Assembly (NCBI GenBank): GCA_964017235.1
Contig: OZ024930.1
Coordinates: forward strand, 156,054,221 to 156,118,220
DNA: 64,000 nt
Direction of reading: 5' to 3'
Origin: Sabellastarte sp. h YS-2021
Lineage: Eukaryota > Annelida > Polychaeta > Sabellida > Sabellidae
Numbering within the stretch: the first letter of the stretch is position 1; each line of letters opens with the position of its first letter. Of this stretch, positions 33,291-45,745 are shown piece by piece. The position numbers and the translations under genes were made by a program. The notes below the pieces were generated by a model. It was not told the origin of the DNA and made no database searches. It saw only the letters and a list, made by a program, of their open reading frames with translations.

Positions 33291-33913
33291 TTCCTCTTCC
33301 GATGCTTTGGCTGTGGTAGTGGTGCTGGCTGGGCAGGTGCTGGGTTCTGCTGTCTTCCTATCTTGAAGTCATGATGAAAGATAACATATTCAACTCAATA
33401 AAACACCAAAGGACCCTTAACTTCTCAAACATTTCATCTTGATGTGTAGCTGTCAGCTTCGCAGTGATCAATGAGTGGCTCATCACAGATTATGGGGGTT
33501 TGTATAGTGTGATATTGATCCTGATTCTGGATCCTGACTATGGATACCGAATCCCAAAATCAATAAGTCTTGTCGCTATGGGTAGGAAAAGTGTACTCGG
33601 CTTGTCTGTTTTTAAGGTTTAGAGTTTGTTGTACTACTTCTACGACTGATCTTGCAAAAAAACTCCCGACCCTATGGCTTGTCAGGGTAGTCATCATACT
33701 CTTTCTGGAAGTGTACCATCTTGTTGGGGGTTTCTTAACCGACTATGCTAAGTTTCTATGACTTTCACAACTGACCGCACAGTCGTAGGGTCAGTTGCAG
33801 GGTTGGCTCTACTGGAACAACCGCATAATAAACATGGTAACGAAAACAACCAAGAAGAGTTTGTGTCACCCTCATATTCAACAACTACTGTCAATGTTGT
33901 TTCTTTATGTGGG
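33291..33913. other. Probable right flank of the second Harbinger copy
   Basis: No gene is visible. Its terminal inverted repeats were not identified, so the element cannot be delimited beyond its genes. Confidence 0.35.
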
Positions 33914-34620
33914 TGTTCCACCACACGACTAAGGCTCCCGATTAAGGGTTTTTGAGGGTCGGTTTCAAAAATATGCTTAGTCCCAGGCTTCCTGTAAGGG
34001 TCGGTTGTGGTCGGTTGAGGCCGTGTGAGAAATCAAACATGTTTGATATTTCTCCCGACCCCAACCGATTATTTTTTCCCGCCATAAACAAAATGTCCAG
34101 TCCCAGGCTTCCTCAGGCCTCCTCAGATCAAATTTACACAGTCCTATGTTGTCCCAGGCCGCCTGCGACCCTTAGTCGCCGACCCTTAGTCCCAGACCCT
34201 CTATACCTTAGTCCCAGGCTTCCTGTGACCTTTAGTCCCATTGCAAAGCAAAAATCGGCTATCTCGGTCTGGGGACGCCTGGAGACGCCTCAGGACACCT
34301 TGTGGGGTCGGGACTTAATCCTGGGTTAGACAGGGCTTAGTCCCAGGAGGCCTGAGGCGTCCTGGGACCCAGTCGGTTTGTCTACGACAGGATCGTGGTT
34401 CAAATCGACCAGAAAAATGGCTTAGTCTGTTCTTAGTCCCAGACCAGTTAGGGACTGTCTGGGGCCTCCTGGGGCGTCCTGAGGCCGATCTGTAGTTAAT
34501 CCCAGACCTTCATACCGATTCTGTCTTCCACCCCATTGGTCAATTTTTTTCCATTTTTTCCAAGACTACCCACGATTAAGGGTCGCCGACAGGATCGGGG
34601 CTTAATCCTTTGGTGGAACA
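33914..34620. mobile_element. Non-autonomous deletion derivative of the 7745-11568 Harbinger
   Basis: The left end (TGTTCCACCACACGACTAAG) and the following few hundred bases match the right end of the first Harbinger element. The right end, read inverted (TGTTCCACCAAAGGATTAAG, then GATCCTGTCGGCGACC), matches that element's left end. Only about 700 bp remains and no gene is present. GGG flanks the left side and AGGG the right, so the target duplication is imperfect by one base. Confidence 0.85.
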
Positions 34621-35535
34621 AGGGCATTAGCATTCTGGTCATCTAGGCTCTTGGCAAGATTTTCTCTTACCTCATAAAGTTTCAGCTATTTGGAATGTAA
34701 GGTTTTAACCTTGCCCTGCATATTCAGCTTATAGTCGTTTGTCTTGACAACACTATCCATTATTGAATCCTGGAAAATTAATCCAGTAATTGACTCTAAA
34801 ACTAATCTGCAAAGAAATCTTAGTCCTGAAAAATTCCATAATCTGTTGCAATAATTTAGTTGAGGATGAGTTTAATCTTTATATATCTGTCCTGCCTATA
34901 ATCAAATAAAAGAGGAGTTATATAATGGGATCACAAAAATTTGAATTGTTTTCAAGTTTTCATCAATTGGAAACATTTATTTATATAAACAAGAACCACC
35001 AGAAAGCTTTGTCTATTTTTAATTAAACCATGGTATAAACGTAAAGAACTGGTGTCAAATTAATTTATATTATTTCAAATTATTTTAAAATTGTAACGTC
35101 TTTGGTGTAATTAGACTGTGACCTTATCAATCTGTAATCTGTAATCAGTCTGTAAAGGAACATGTAAGCCCATAGAGGGCTGGGTAAACAGTTGTGTTTG
35201 GTTATTGTTTTGAAGCTTGTTAAACAGATTAGATGTCACTATAAAAATAAAATCTAATCTAATCTATCCATCTTGTATGGCCTCTTCCATTACATCTTGA
35301 GATAGTGGACAATGTCATAAAAGCCACATTTTGGCCATACCTTTAAAACTTACTGTGTGTTGGTGTTTAATTCAGGAAAATTCATGTACATTCCCAAATA
35401 AAACCTGAAAACCAACATAAAAAACCAGGGTCATTGATGACTGGTCATCCCTTTGACTCTTTCAGCTGGAGGAATGTCAGCCATTTGAGCTTGGACTGTA
35501 CAATACATCATAATTTCTTTTTCTCTTGCTTTCAG
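34621..35535. other. Intron 1, remainder
   Basis: A segment at about 35085-35265 ends in ATCTAATCTAATCTA repeats after CACTATAAAAATAAA, like the 3' tail of a LINE. Otherwise nothing is recognised. Confidence 0.4.
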
Positions 35536-35709
35536 AATTACATCACCCTGAATAGTTCAACTGTTGATGATTTTGTATTTGTGACGGCTGCAAGCGAAAA
35601 TCACACAAAAGCATCCAAATTTTGCATTGACACTGTGATGAAGTATTTTAGCAACAGGAAGATAGTGTTCTATGATTTAGGGATAACATCTCAAGACTGG
35701 ATAAACCAG
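35536..35709 (+). CDS. DUF1647-like membrane protein, exon 2
   Basis: This phase 0 exon of 58 codons lies between a TTGCTTTCAG acceptor and a CAG/GTAACA donor. It encodes the start of the catalytic-like domain: DDFVFVTAASENHTKASKFC, then KIVFYDLGIT. The FVTAAS...H and YDLG pattern is what suggests the DUF1647 group, proteins thought from their form to be Golgi glycosyltransferases. The function is not established. Confidence 0.8.
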
Positions 35710-35989
35710 GTAACAAAATCAATGAATTTCATCAAACATTTATTACATTTAAGCTTTGTACCACAAATATTAAGGCACATAAAAAAGTAAAAAACAAGGT
35801 TATCAAATACTTTTAAATCAAACATAGACATATAATTAAATAAAAAAATTAATTCACCTTAACCGGATTTAAGTTTCAGTAAGACTTATTCAAGAGCGGC
35901 AGGAGATTAAAACGACCTTAAGTTTTAACTTTGAGAATACAATTACATCAGAACAATGAAAACCACATTGTAAGTCTCTAGGCAATGCC

Positions 35990-36184
35990 ACATTCACGGC
36001 AGTACGTCCTGTGATTAGAAGGTTTACTCTGTGGCAGAACCATCTCTACATATGCCTCATATCTTCCAAGATTCGGTGTTTCCATCACACACAGGCGGTA
36101 TAATGCGCAGTAATAGGCATCCTGTCCTTCAACTACCGTATGAGGTTTGTATGTGACCTTGTGACACAGTGGTAAAATGTCCAT
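35990..36184 (-). repeat. Diverged arm of the 24620-25215 foldback family
   Basis: GTTTCCATCACACACAGGCG, CATCCTGTCCTTCAACTA and CTTGTGACACAGTGG parallel the left arm at 24735-24856. The second arm is absent here. Confidence 0.55.
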
Positions 36185-36288
36185 TTACCTCCGCTCTCCT
36201 GAAAAATATGTGATTTGTACTCAGTGAAAAAGATCAGTCACACAAGCAAGAGGATAATCCTTAGCACCAAGGGCCTTATTCACGAAAG

Positions 36289-37420
36289 GTCTAATCTTAA
36301 TCTTGTCGTAACATTGGACAAAAACTTGTTACAACATTTGTCTTAGAGCAATTCACAAAAGGTTTTAGTCTTATCTTAGTCTTATTTTTGGTCATAAGAC
36401 TGGATAAGGGTGGTCTTAAATTTGGCCACCATGTCATGTTTTCCCCACTTCAAAACTTGATATGGCTAAATTAAGTTTTAAAATACTTACCATATCTCTG
36501 TAAAATATTTTATTTTATATTTTAAAGTGGTTAGAAGGTTTTCAACTGCAAAACTTATCTCTTTCTGATTTATGTATTAACAGTAAGTGGATAAGTTTTA
36601 CAGTATACATCAACACATACTCAGATAAATACGTAACAAGATTGCTGTATATAACAAATATTTGACACATATCCATTACTTGTTGTAATTCGTTTAATGC
36701 ACGACTGATTACAATTAAAATGATGTCATAGTCGTGTACTGAACTTACAAAATCATAAAGACTGCAATCATAATATGTAAATAAAAAATCCATGGATGCA
36801 TGTATGTTTTTACTTCAGTTATTTTCAGCCTTACATATGGTGTGATATCAGAGCATGTTATATATAATTCATGTATTATACACACAACAATTGATTTAGA
36901 TCAATTATATATATTCTAAACTCCCCAACACAATTGACTGACAGTTAACAAAACATGTGATAAATAGTGCTCTCTTTAAGAGAGTCTCTTATAGTGCTCT
37001 CTTTAAGAGAGTCTCTTATAGCATTTGTGATGCCTGCGGTGCATCTATGTCTCCCCCATATATATTTTGTACCTGTCAAGATGCAAGATAATTTGTGAGT
37101 AACTGATTTCAAGTTGCAATATTTACCTTTTTATTATGTACACAGCTGTGTCAAAAGCTTTGTCAAATTCATGTTCAATTACATTTTTATTTTTGGTTTC
37201 CCAAAATGTGGTGTCTGATATACCACCAACAATGTATAAACTTTGTAACTACATAAAATGTACAAAATGAAGTCTTAACATGATCTCAAGTTTATGACAT
37301 TTGTCCTGGCAAAGACTTGCTTTGTGAATGCGTATTTATGACAATTCTTACCTGGAACAAAAATCTTAGATTTAAGATTATGCTAAGCTAACGACTTTTT
37401 TAATATGGCCCCAGGTTTCT
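36289..37420. mobile_element. Possible MITE with TTCACGAAAGG ends
   Basis: The left end (GGGCCTTATTCACGAAAGGT, then repeated TCTAATCTTA and TCTTAGTCTTA blocks) faces a right end with TCTTAGATTTAAGATTATGC and AATATGGCCCC. The match between ends is weak. A 27-bp unit (TAGTGCTCTCTTTAAGAGAG and on) is repeated twice at 36965-37018 inside it. Confidence 0.4.
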
Positions 37421-38096
37421 CTAAGGCCCGACCAATACAAGTAAAGAAATGGGGTTATACATTCTATTAGCTACAAAGATAATATAGAAGACTACTAAAA
37501 CAATTTTGCAAGTTTGTAAATAACATCCATAATGCACACACATATTCCGACATGATCCATAAAGACCACATAAAACCCCATACCAATCAGTTTTGGACTG
37601 TAATAAGCCGACTGCTCATCTTGATAAGGGTGTCTTAATTCCATTTTAACAGGAAGATTGGTCAGACGGGAATTGCTTACTCGCTAAGGTTTTACATGTT
37701 TGAGATAATTTTGATGAAAGGCCCACAACTGCTGCAATTATGTTTCCAACCTTTATACATGAAAACATTAGTTGTTCAACCAATAAAACTATGCTTTAGA
37801 CCTTCGACTATGGAATGTGGTTATTAACTGCTTGGCATTGAAACATGGCACACAACGGAAAGCAGGAAATCAATTAAACAAAAAAAAACATTTTATTAAT
37901 GATTTGCGCTGTACAGTGGTGATTATTCATAATTTATTAATTTTCTCTACTGTAGCTGCCTTTGTCCACTGATACAAACTGTCTATTAAAATTATATTGA
38001 TCCTACCAAAATCAAATTGGTCAGCTTGTCTCTTTTGTACAGCTTAAAAGTAAATTAACAAGTTTTTATTTAACACTCCAAGCTTTGTGTTCACAG
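37421..38096. other. Intron 2 remainder
   Basis: AT-rich, no repeats or genes recognised. Confidence 0.4.
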
Positions 38097-38201
38097 GTGA
38101 AAGCTCTGAAGAATCTAGAGTACAAGAAAGTAGATTTCTCCAAGTACCCTCCACATGTGAAGATACTCACCCAGTATTTCTGGAAACCTTTGATCATCTT
38201 G
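38097..38201 (+). CDS. DUF1647-like membrane protein, exon 3
   Basis: This phase 0 exon of 35 codons (TTCACAG acceptor, GTAAGT donor) encodes VKALKNLEYKKVDFSKYPPH, then YFWKPLIIL. The F-x-x-YP-x-H and WKPLII signatures match the middle of DUF1647-type proteins and link exon 2 to exon 4 without a frame change. Confidence 0.82.
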
Positions 38202-39487
38202 GTAAGTTATAGATTTGTATTCCAGCATACAGTCCATATTTCCCTGCATTTTCATGGGTTTTTTTGGATGCTGATAAAGTATATTTATTTCATTATCAAT
38301 CAAAACAACTTTCAAAACTTTTAATGTTGAAAATGTCGATTCAAGTATCAACTCTAACAAGCCAAGGTGCAGTATTTTCACACTGCTGTTACCACACCAT
38401 TTAAGTCACCATTTCATGTTTTGAGATGTATTTGATAGAATTTTAAAGCCTTTATATTACCATATAAAATTAAATAATTGACCTTTTACATCTGCAGATT
38501 TTGGAATTTAAGCAACAGTATCTGTCACCAAATGATAGGCTTATGTTTCTGGTATCTATGTTAATTACTTTAAGGTCCATGTGTTCTGAACAATTATAAG
38601 ACAAGCTGATGTAATGCAGCGCAATATAGAGGTGGAACTGATATGACATGTTGTGTATACATGCATCAAAAATGATACAACAGAACCCAATGTTAAACAA
38701 TTTTGGTTTTGAGGAATTTTCAAAATTTTATCTAATAATTTTGTACAGTCAGCATATGTCATAGCACTCTTTAATTAACCAGAAATTCATTATATTTGGA
38801 CTAATTGTGTTCAGTTTTAAGAGGCCTTTAAGAAGATTGGTTTGGTGAGTACTTGCCTTTTGTACTCTCTCATTGGTTGTACATTTGATCCATATTTATT
38901 AAACATTTCAAAAAAAAATATTTAAAGTATTTGTTTTACATTTGTTTTACTATTTACAAAACAACATGACACAAATACACATGTCTTGCCTTAAGAAAAA
39001 TCCCGATACAAGTACATTCATATTGCTATGTCTAATTTTTCCTTCTTACAAGACATCAACAATGGAAGTTTCATATAAACAGTTTACATATTTTAAATAT
39101 AGTTTGTAACTGAATAGACCTATTCAAGGTTCCCATCTGTTTGCACAAACATTATTCCTTTGAACTTATCTCTGAGAGAATCTTTTGGAGTTTATTTTAT
39201 GAATGGAAAATATTTAATAGCAAGGCCCATTTATGGACATCAACAAGAAATAATGGTCGGCTTTGTAATTCCTGCGAATTTTATAGAATTTATTCATGTC
39301 AGTTTTAGTCTAATTTTATTGGATAGTCATTAATAATTTAGTCCATGCCTGATGTAGCTTGCACCCACAGGAGTATTAACACTTAAAATATCTTACTTTA
39401 CCTGTTCAATGTTGTTTTTGCTCATCCTTTGTTCCCACAGACAGTTTCATATAAAAATGATTGGGTTGACATTTTCTTTACTTCCAG
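38202..39487. other. Intron 3
   Basis: AT-rich non-coding sequence; ORFs inside it are short and unconvincing. Confidence 0.5.
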
Positions 39488-39988
39488 GATGCACTTCAAA
39501 ATTATACAGCCATTTTCTGGATAGACTCTGCAGTACGCTTCACCCCTGAGGCTGAGGACCTTTCCCATTTATATAATTACCTTATAGCTGAGACCCAGGG
39601 GGTTCTTTTATTTGCTAACAACCCAACCAGACACTCAAACTATGCAGTGACTCACCCATCAACATATGTGTATCTGCCGACAAACTTGGAGCTTCAAAAG
39701 GAAACAAAACAATTTGGTGGTGGAACATTGCTACTTTATCGAACCAAGTGGGTCACAAAGAATATCATGTATTGGTTTGTCCTCTGTGCCTTAGACAATA
39801 ATTGCATGGCACCACAGGGATCAAACGTAGATTGCAAAAAGGAGAACAGGGAGAAAGAATACTGGAATTGCCATAGATATGACCAGGCAGTGATTAATAT
39901 ATTGCTGAGTGACATGTTAAGCTTTAACACATCGAAGTATATCTACCCTAATAAATTGTTCAGAATAACTTGGCAAGATATACCCTGA
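39488..39988 (+). CDS. DUF1647-like membrane protein, exon 4 (last)
   Basis: From the CTTCCAG acceptor the frame reads IFWIDSAVRF (an acidic, possibly metal- or nucleotide-binding position), SNYAVTHPSTYVYLP, and TLLLYRTKWV. It continues with WFVLCALDNNCMAPQGS and the CHRYDQAVINILL segment, stopping at TGA 39986-39988. The paired Cys residues and HRYDQSA-like motif are hallmarks of this family. AATAAA at 40223-40228 is a plausible poly(A) signal 235 bp on. Transposon debris fills the long introns but no exon is interrupted, so the gene should be functional. Confidence 0.85.
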   Translation, partial: DALQNYTAIFWIDSAVRFTPEAEDLSHLYNYLIAETQGVLLFANNPTRHSNYAVTHPSTYVYLPTNLELQKETKQFGGGTLLLYRTKWVTKNIMYWFVLCALDNNCMAPQGSNVDCKKENREKEYWNCHRYDQAVINILLSDMLSFNTSKYIYPNKLFRITWQDIP

Positions 39989-40348
39989 AGCAATTTTGTC
40001 GCTCAAGATTTAAAAATAACTCTACATATTTGTAAATAGAGAATTTGAGCATCCTGACTTTTACTCTTAATCTTGTTGAACAAATAATACCCCTGGGACA
40101 GTTTTGCGACTAATCATAAGACCATAAGTCCTATTTTACACTTGGAGTGCTATAATAACTGTTCTGGTCCAAAAGGGGGGATGGTCCCAACCATGTGATT
40201 TGTCTGAAGTTAAAAGATTGGCAATAAAACCAAAGAGATTGTTATTACAACATGATCATTTTTACTATGGTCCATAAAGCTCAATCATAACACTAAACCC
40301 TGATCAAACTTGTGCAATAATCAGGACATTCTGGTGACTTATCTTTTT

Positions 40349-40379
<31 letters not shown>

Positions 40380-42847
40380 CGGATTTTCAAGGGACCAAAA
40401 ACTACTTGCAATGAAGAATGGGCAATTTAGATTATATGTATATTTATTCTACTAAAGCTTTTACTTTAATAATGGAATAACAATATTATGAAATTAACTA
40501 TTACTTTAGTTTCCCTTTTACTGCAAGACAATCAGATGACAATTGCTGACAATTTCAAGAACTGACTATTATTACTATCATATGTGCAATCAATTGGCAT
40601 AAAGCTATGATCCAATGAAGGTTTGATTTACAAATAATGGTGAAAATACTGGTACAACATGGATTAAGTATGGTGAACTGCAGCCCGACATAAAAAATGG
40701 GACAAAGGCTCTAAAATAAATTTATTCTCAATTCAAATGGCATATTATATTATTCTCAATTCAAATGTCATTAAATGCCAAATACACTGCAATTGCAATA
40801 AATGTTATGACAGTTACAAATTTAGCTTGAATTTTTGTTTCGACCAGTAAATTCAGTATCCATAGAGTAATATGAAGCCAAATGTAAAATGTAGGATATG
40901 TGGCAGAAAATGGCATATGTAATAATAAGATAATGTTTGTTAGAGTAGAAAGATCCATTAGTAAAATCTAAGTGAATGAGAGGATTACTTCCCAGATTAA
41001 AATATATTAATCGTATAATAACAAGATGCAATAAAGGAAAAAAAATATGGGGACCTAGTGATATGTGCTGGCCCTTGAAATGTCAGCTCAATACAATATA
41101 TATCAACCATGGGATCAGATCCAAAAATTATTGCTCTTGATGTATAAATGAGACTAAAAACACAAGTTCATAATAAATCAATCAAAGAGCTTTGGAATTC
41201 TGATAAAATCCCAAGAGTGCACAGGTATGGTTTCAGAAGCTTAGCTTGTGAAGATGTTATAATTAAAAATATTCAGGTATAATCTGCCAGAATCTGAGAA
41301 GTTTTCGACCTGGGACAAAAATCTTCTCAAATTAAAAAGATCATACATTTAGAGTCCCTATCTATAATTCTAAACAAACACCACTGCTTATTGGAATATA
41401 ACATATCACATTTTTGACAGCACAGATAGACTCTTCCTTCCAGACTAAAAGGGTGTAAGTCCGCCAGGTATTTTATTACTTTATACAGTTCTCTTACTGT
41501 GTAAAGTACACAAACTGTATTTTGCAGAATTGAGGAAAATTCCAGTTGGTAGAATTCTATGAGTGCATAAAGTATATATGCAATATGCTAATTTGATCAT
41601 ATAAATAGCCAACTGTTACTTAATATTCACATTCATATGCTAACTATTCCCATTTATGTCCCATGTAGGGAATGTGTGCTGGATTTGGATATAATACTCT
41701 AATTTTCTTCAACACACACTCCGGCATTATTTCCCGCTTATGGAACACCAAACCTTGACCAGCAGTTGCCTTTTTCTGAATACATTCTGGTATATCCCAA
41801 GCACCAAGGTTGTATAAGCAACTCCAGTAGCGAAATTAAATGTTTTTTCTTACTAACGTATTTTCCATTGTTGGTCCTCTACCCTCACCCAACCAAGAAG
41901 CGTCCTTTGTCATTTCTGTGAAGCATTGGTCCAAAAAACAATATGGACACCTAGATTTCTTATCAGCATCAGTTAACTGGTTCCTTGTCCCTTGTGTTTC
42001 ATGTGAAGTGGAAGATTAATTGGTTTGTTGAAAATCTATCTTTCTAGTTTTCCTTTTCTTGGTGTGTGCTATGTTAGAAATAAAGATATCTTTGTTGTAA
42101 GATTTTTAAAATTTGGTTTTCAGTATTGTTTCTGTTTTGCACTTTCTTGCTCCAATAACTTTAGTACAAAATAGGATAATAAGTTTTGTACAAGTCCCCT
42201 TATGAAAAAGAAATTTAAAAAATTATATCTGTAACATGTAACAGATTTATAGATACAAAATATTTTTATAGTATGATAATTAACATGATGTTATATTTTA
42301 GTATATATGATAAAATCCTTAAAAAAACTGATTGTTGTCCAAGATTACACATCTTACCTTGTTTGGAGTATTTGGATTCCCAGCCATTTTAAAGAAATAA
42401 ACTTTCAATAGATTCATGTTGTTTTTTGTTCACTTCCAATATCACTTTATAACTTTCCAGTTTTTTTATTATTCAATCTAATGTTGCAGTTACATGTTAT
42501 TTATGAACTTGTTATTATACTTAGTTGCACACAAAAATAATAAACAGATTTATGTTTTATGACATCATTCTTTCTATGACCTTACATTAGTCCAGATTTC
42601 TTTCTAGATCTTGTGTTTCATAAATTGGCGCAATTTTCAAATTTTGTAGGTCACAGTATTTAGTATATAGGTGATGGAATGTTACTGTGTCAAGGTCACA
42701 TTAAAGAGGTGGACTTTTTGAATGAGATAGCTTCATTTAAACTACTGGTGGATTAGTTTTACTCTTTTTCTCAACTTATCATTTTTATGTGTGCATTTTT
42801 ATTTGTTTGGTGGAATTGTAAATTTGTTACTTGTGAGAAAGATAAAT
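39989..42847. other. 3' UTR and intergenic sequence with T15-G21 run
   Basis: After the poly(A) signal there is a T15-G21 junction (40344-40379). The remainder to 42847 is AT-rich without recognisable genes or repeats. Confidence 0.5.
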
Positions 42848-43867
42848 ATGGAAAACAAACTACAGGATATTACAAACACAAATAAAAGATTCTGTAGCTA
42901 TGTCAAGGAAGATGGTTCACAGACTTTCTATAACTACAGCAGAAAACCTAGAAAAGTTTTAGATTGTGCTTATGCAAATGAATCTAAAAAAATACTGTTC
43001 ATACATAAATTACAAAAGATACAAACAGATCTTGCTTTGTCATCTGTGAAAGATGTTATTTCTCAGCTGATCGATGAATATTTAAGTAAATTTTATAGTG
43101 AGCTAAATAAAAGACAATCTTCAGTTGAATCAATGGATTGTTATGGTGATCTTGAGTCTTTCATTTGTACAAAAGGGCAACTGTTAATATTAATTAATGA
43201 ACTCTCATTAGGAAATAAAGAAATGTATTTTGATAGAAAGGGACATGTTGCTACTGTACAGCTCGAAAATTTGAATGATCAAAGAATTGTTGAACGGTCT
43301 TCTTCTGCTCCTCTGAAGAATGACTTTTATTTGAACCACTACATGATTCACTCCTTCCTCATTAATGAAATGCTTGCAAGTCAGTATGAGCGGTTTTGTC
43401 AAACAGAAAGAACAGGTACTACAACCAAACACTTTCAAAAAACTATTTTTCCTATGTTTGAGAGGGCTGTGAGTGTAGAAACTGAAAAGAGCACTGCTTC
43501 TGCAGTGGGAGAGGAAGTTTCTCTCACAGAAAATGGCTACACTGAGGGCATCGGAATTTTAACTGATGTACGACATGCCTGTTGAAAAAATTCCTTTCAT
43601 ACAGATATGATGGCCCTTGGAAAAAAAACACATCAAATTGTGTGTTACCAGCATGTCACCAAACAGGATGATCGTGTATCCCAACGACATGAACTTATAT
43701 CAACAAAAACAATATATGAGCAGTTAGTAGGTCAAAATATTATCATCAAGAGACATGGTCACGACAGAAATGCATCAGTGTCTAGCTACATTTTCAAAGA
43801 GCAGCCACATACTGAGGACTGTCTGGATACATGGCATTGTACAAAAGAAGTGAGCAACTATTGCTAA
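42848..43867 (+). pseudogene. Transposase-like protein of an unclassified animal family, one in-frame stop
   Basis: Two open segments (to 43582 and from 43607) are in the same frame, separated by a TGA at 43583-43585. Across the break the chain reads GIGILTDVRHAC, then KNSFHTDMMALGKKTHQIV, QHVTKQDDRVSQRHE, HGHDRNASV and CLDTWHCTKEV. I recognise this order (a TDxRH segment, a THKV-like string, HDRN, DxWHxxK) from unnamed multi-copy proteins of invertebrates and fish. The spaced Asp residues suggest an RNase H-fold (DDE-like) transposase, but I cannot name the superfamily. The N-terminal half (charged, helical, no Cys cluster) gives no further clue. ATG 42848 is the first in frame, and the true start may be further upstream. 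Confidence 0.55.
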
Positions 43868-43985
43868 CCAAATCAAATTAATTTTTCTTTCTTTGACATG
43901 TTTATCATATTGCTGTTTTTCAAATTAATAATTAAAATATAAATCAGCGTCTTTTAACCTCCCCTTTCTTTTAATTGACAGGTCC
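43868..43985. other. Gap within the transposase-like gene
   Basis: AT-rich sequence ends in TTTTAATTGACAG, resembling a splice acceptor. The catalytic C-terminal third expected here is missing. Confidence 0.35.
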
Positions 43986-44108
43986 GAACTGCACCAAATA
44001 AGGATTGGATTGGCCATATTAGACTGGAACAACAATGTCAGTAGGGATGTTTATTCAACTAAAATCTACAGAAGTGTCAGAAATCGAGACCAACAAACAC
44101 CAAGTTGA
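43986..44108 (+). pseudogene. C-terminal fragment of the transposase-like protein
   Basis: A 40-residue frame reads LHQIRIGLAILDWNNNVSRD, ending at TGA. The pattern LAxLDWNxNVxR occurs near the C-terminus of the same unnamed family as the preceding entry, so this is probably the far end of one gene with about 190 residues deleted between. Confidence 0.45.
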
Positions 44109-45639
44109 TCACTGAAGCCAAAACAATTATGTCGGTATACAGGACTTCAGGTTTGCAATGCTTTGGAATAAGGGAATAAACATGAATTTTCTATACATGA
44201 TTAACTAGTATCTATAGTATCAAACAAATGCTATCTCAAGGCTCTAGCAAGGATGTCAGACAGGAGCTTTTAAAAATAAATTCTGTGTGTCATTTAGTAC
44301 TACATGAGCCTAAAAGTTGCTCATTTTCAGTTATCATCATAATCATTTCATTTGATATCAAGTAATTTTAATTTTAAACTACAACCAATTTCTGTTCATA
44401 GGTTTGTTATGGTGTGTTGAGATATTTTTATGTATAAATATGAATTCAAGTGTTTGGAATAAGATATTTATTTAGGAGGTCAATTTTCTGCATGCCTGAT
44501 GTGTTTTTTATTACGTAAAATAGTCTATCTTATCCTCATCATTGCTATATTTTGGGAAGATTTTATAAAGAAGCTGTGTAAAAATCAAGCAGTGACAGAT
44601 GCAGCTCTTTAAATTTCAAATGAAGAATTTTTTGAGAAGCTTCCTCAAACACACTTTTTGTTATTTAAATTTTCAACAGCAGATTCCTGCATAAGCCCCT
44701 CTGTACACAGCAGTTGTTACTTGTCTGGGATGGGTGTACATTACAATGCACTTGCCATGCATATGTTTGTTTATTTTAGCATCACACTTGACAGGGGAAT
44801 GAAGGTTCTAAAATGCTCTTTGACCCCTCGACTTTGGGCTTTAAACAAGAAAAGAATAATAAAACATACATGTTTACTTTATGTGCGAATTATGATCATA
44901 GCTGAACGCAAAAGAGCAATAAGCGAATTATAATTAAACTTTATCCATAACTATGTACACATGATTCTTCATGTTACCAGTAAGAAAGTGAAAGTGGTCA
45001 GACTTGCAAAACATATACTATCACAAACAAGTAATTGGTGTAAAATTACTGAAGTTAAAAGATTAAAGTGTTAGAAACCATTTGCATTAAAAACAGTGGT
45101 ACACCGAATTACTAAGTCTGCAATATACAAGATGCACACTAGAGACCTCAAAAAACATTGGATGATGTAGAAACAATTTAATTACACTACTTTATCTCTT
45201 GTCTAAAAGCCAAAAATTAATGAAAGCAGCAAAATATTTTAACTGGAGCCTCATAGTTGTCTCCACAAGACACAATGGACATCCACATGACCAGGTATTG
45301 CGAATCTGAAGTTACAGAAAAAAATGTAGTTACTGTCCAAAGATAAACACCAACCAATCAAGGAGGGATACTAGTGGTGGGAGAAATAAGTTTTTCACAG
45401 TTTTACCCCTTCACAGTCTAAAAGGCAAATGAGTGATTCTTACTTTCTGACTGGCGCGTATCTGCCAGCCAATGAAATTAAAGTTTACAAACAAGTGAGG
45501 GATCGAACTAAAGTTAAAATAAGATCCCCCACCCTGAGGAATGACCACGCTGGTGATTACTTGCAAGAGCATGTGGCTCCATTTTTGCAACTGAGGGACA
45601 AGTTAAAATATTGATCTATCATATCAGGATGATTAAAAC
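44109..45639. other. Non-coding, nothing recognised
   Basis: Small ORFs (44658-44933, 45429-45614) show no known domain. Confidence 0.4.
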
Positions 45640-45745
45640 GGGAGCTGGACAAATCCGCCCTTTGCCAAATTGGCCCTCAGCAAATCGCCCCCCTAAAAAA
45701 GTCTCCCCTGGGCAAATCGCCCCCCTAAATTTCGTCCCTGGACAA
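45640..45745. repeat. Degenerate tandem of CAAATCGCCCCCCTAAA
   Basis: About four imperfect units of roughly 25-30 bp (GGACAAATCCGCCC, CAAATTGGCCC, CAAATCGCCCCCC twice) lie just past the 3' break of the LINE. Confidence 0.7.
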
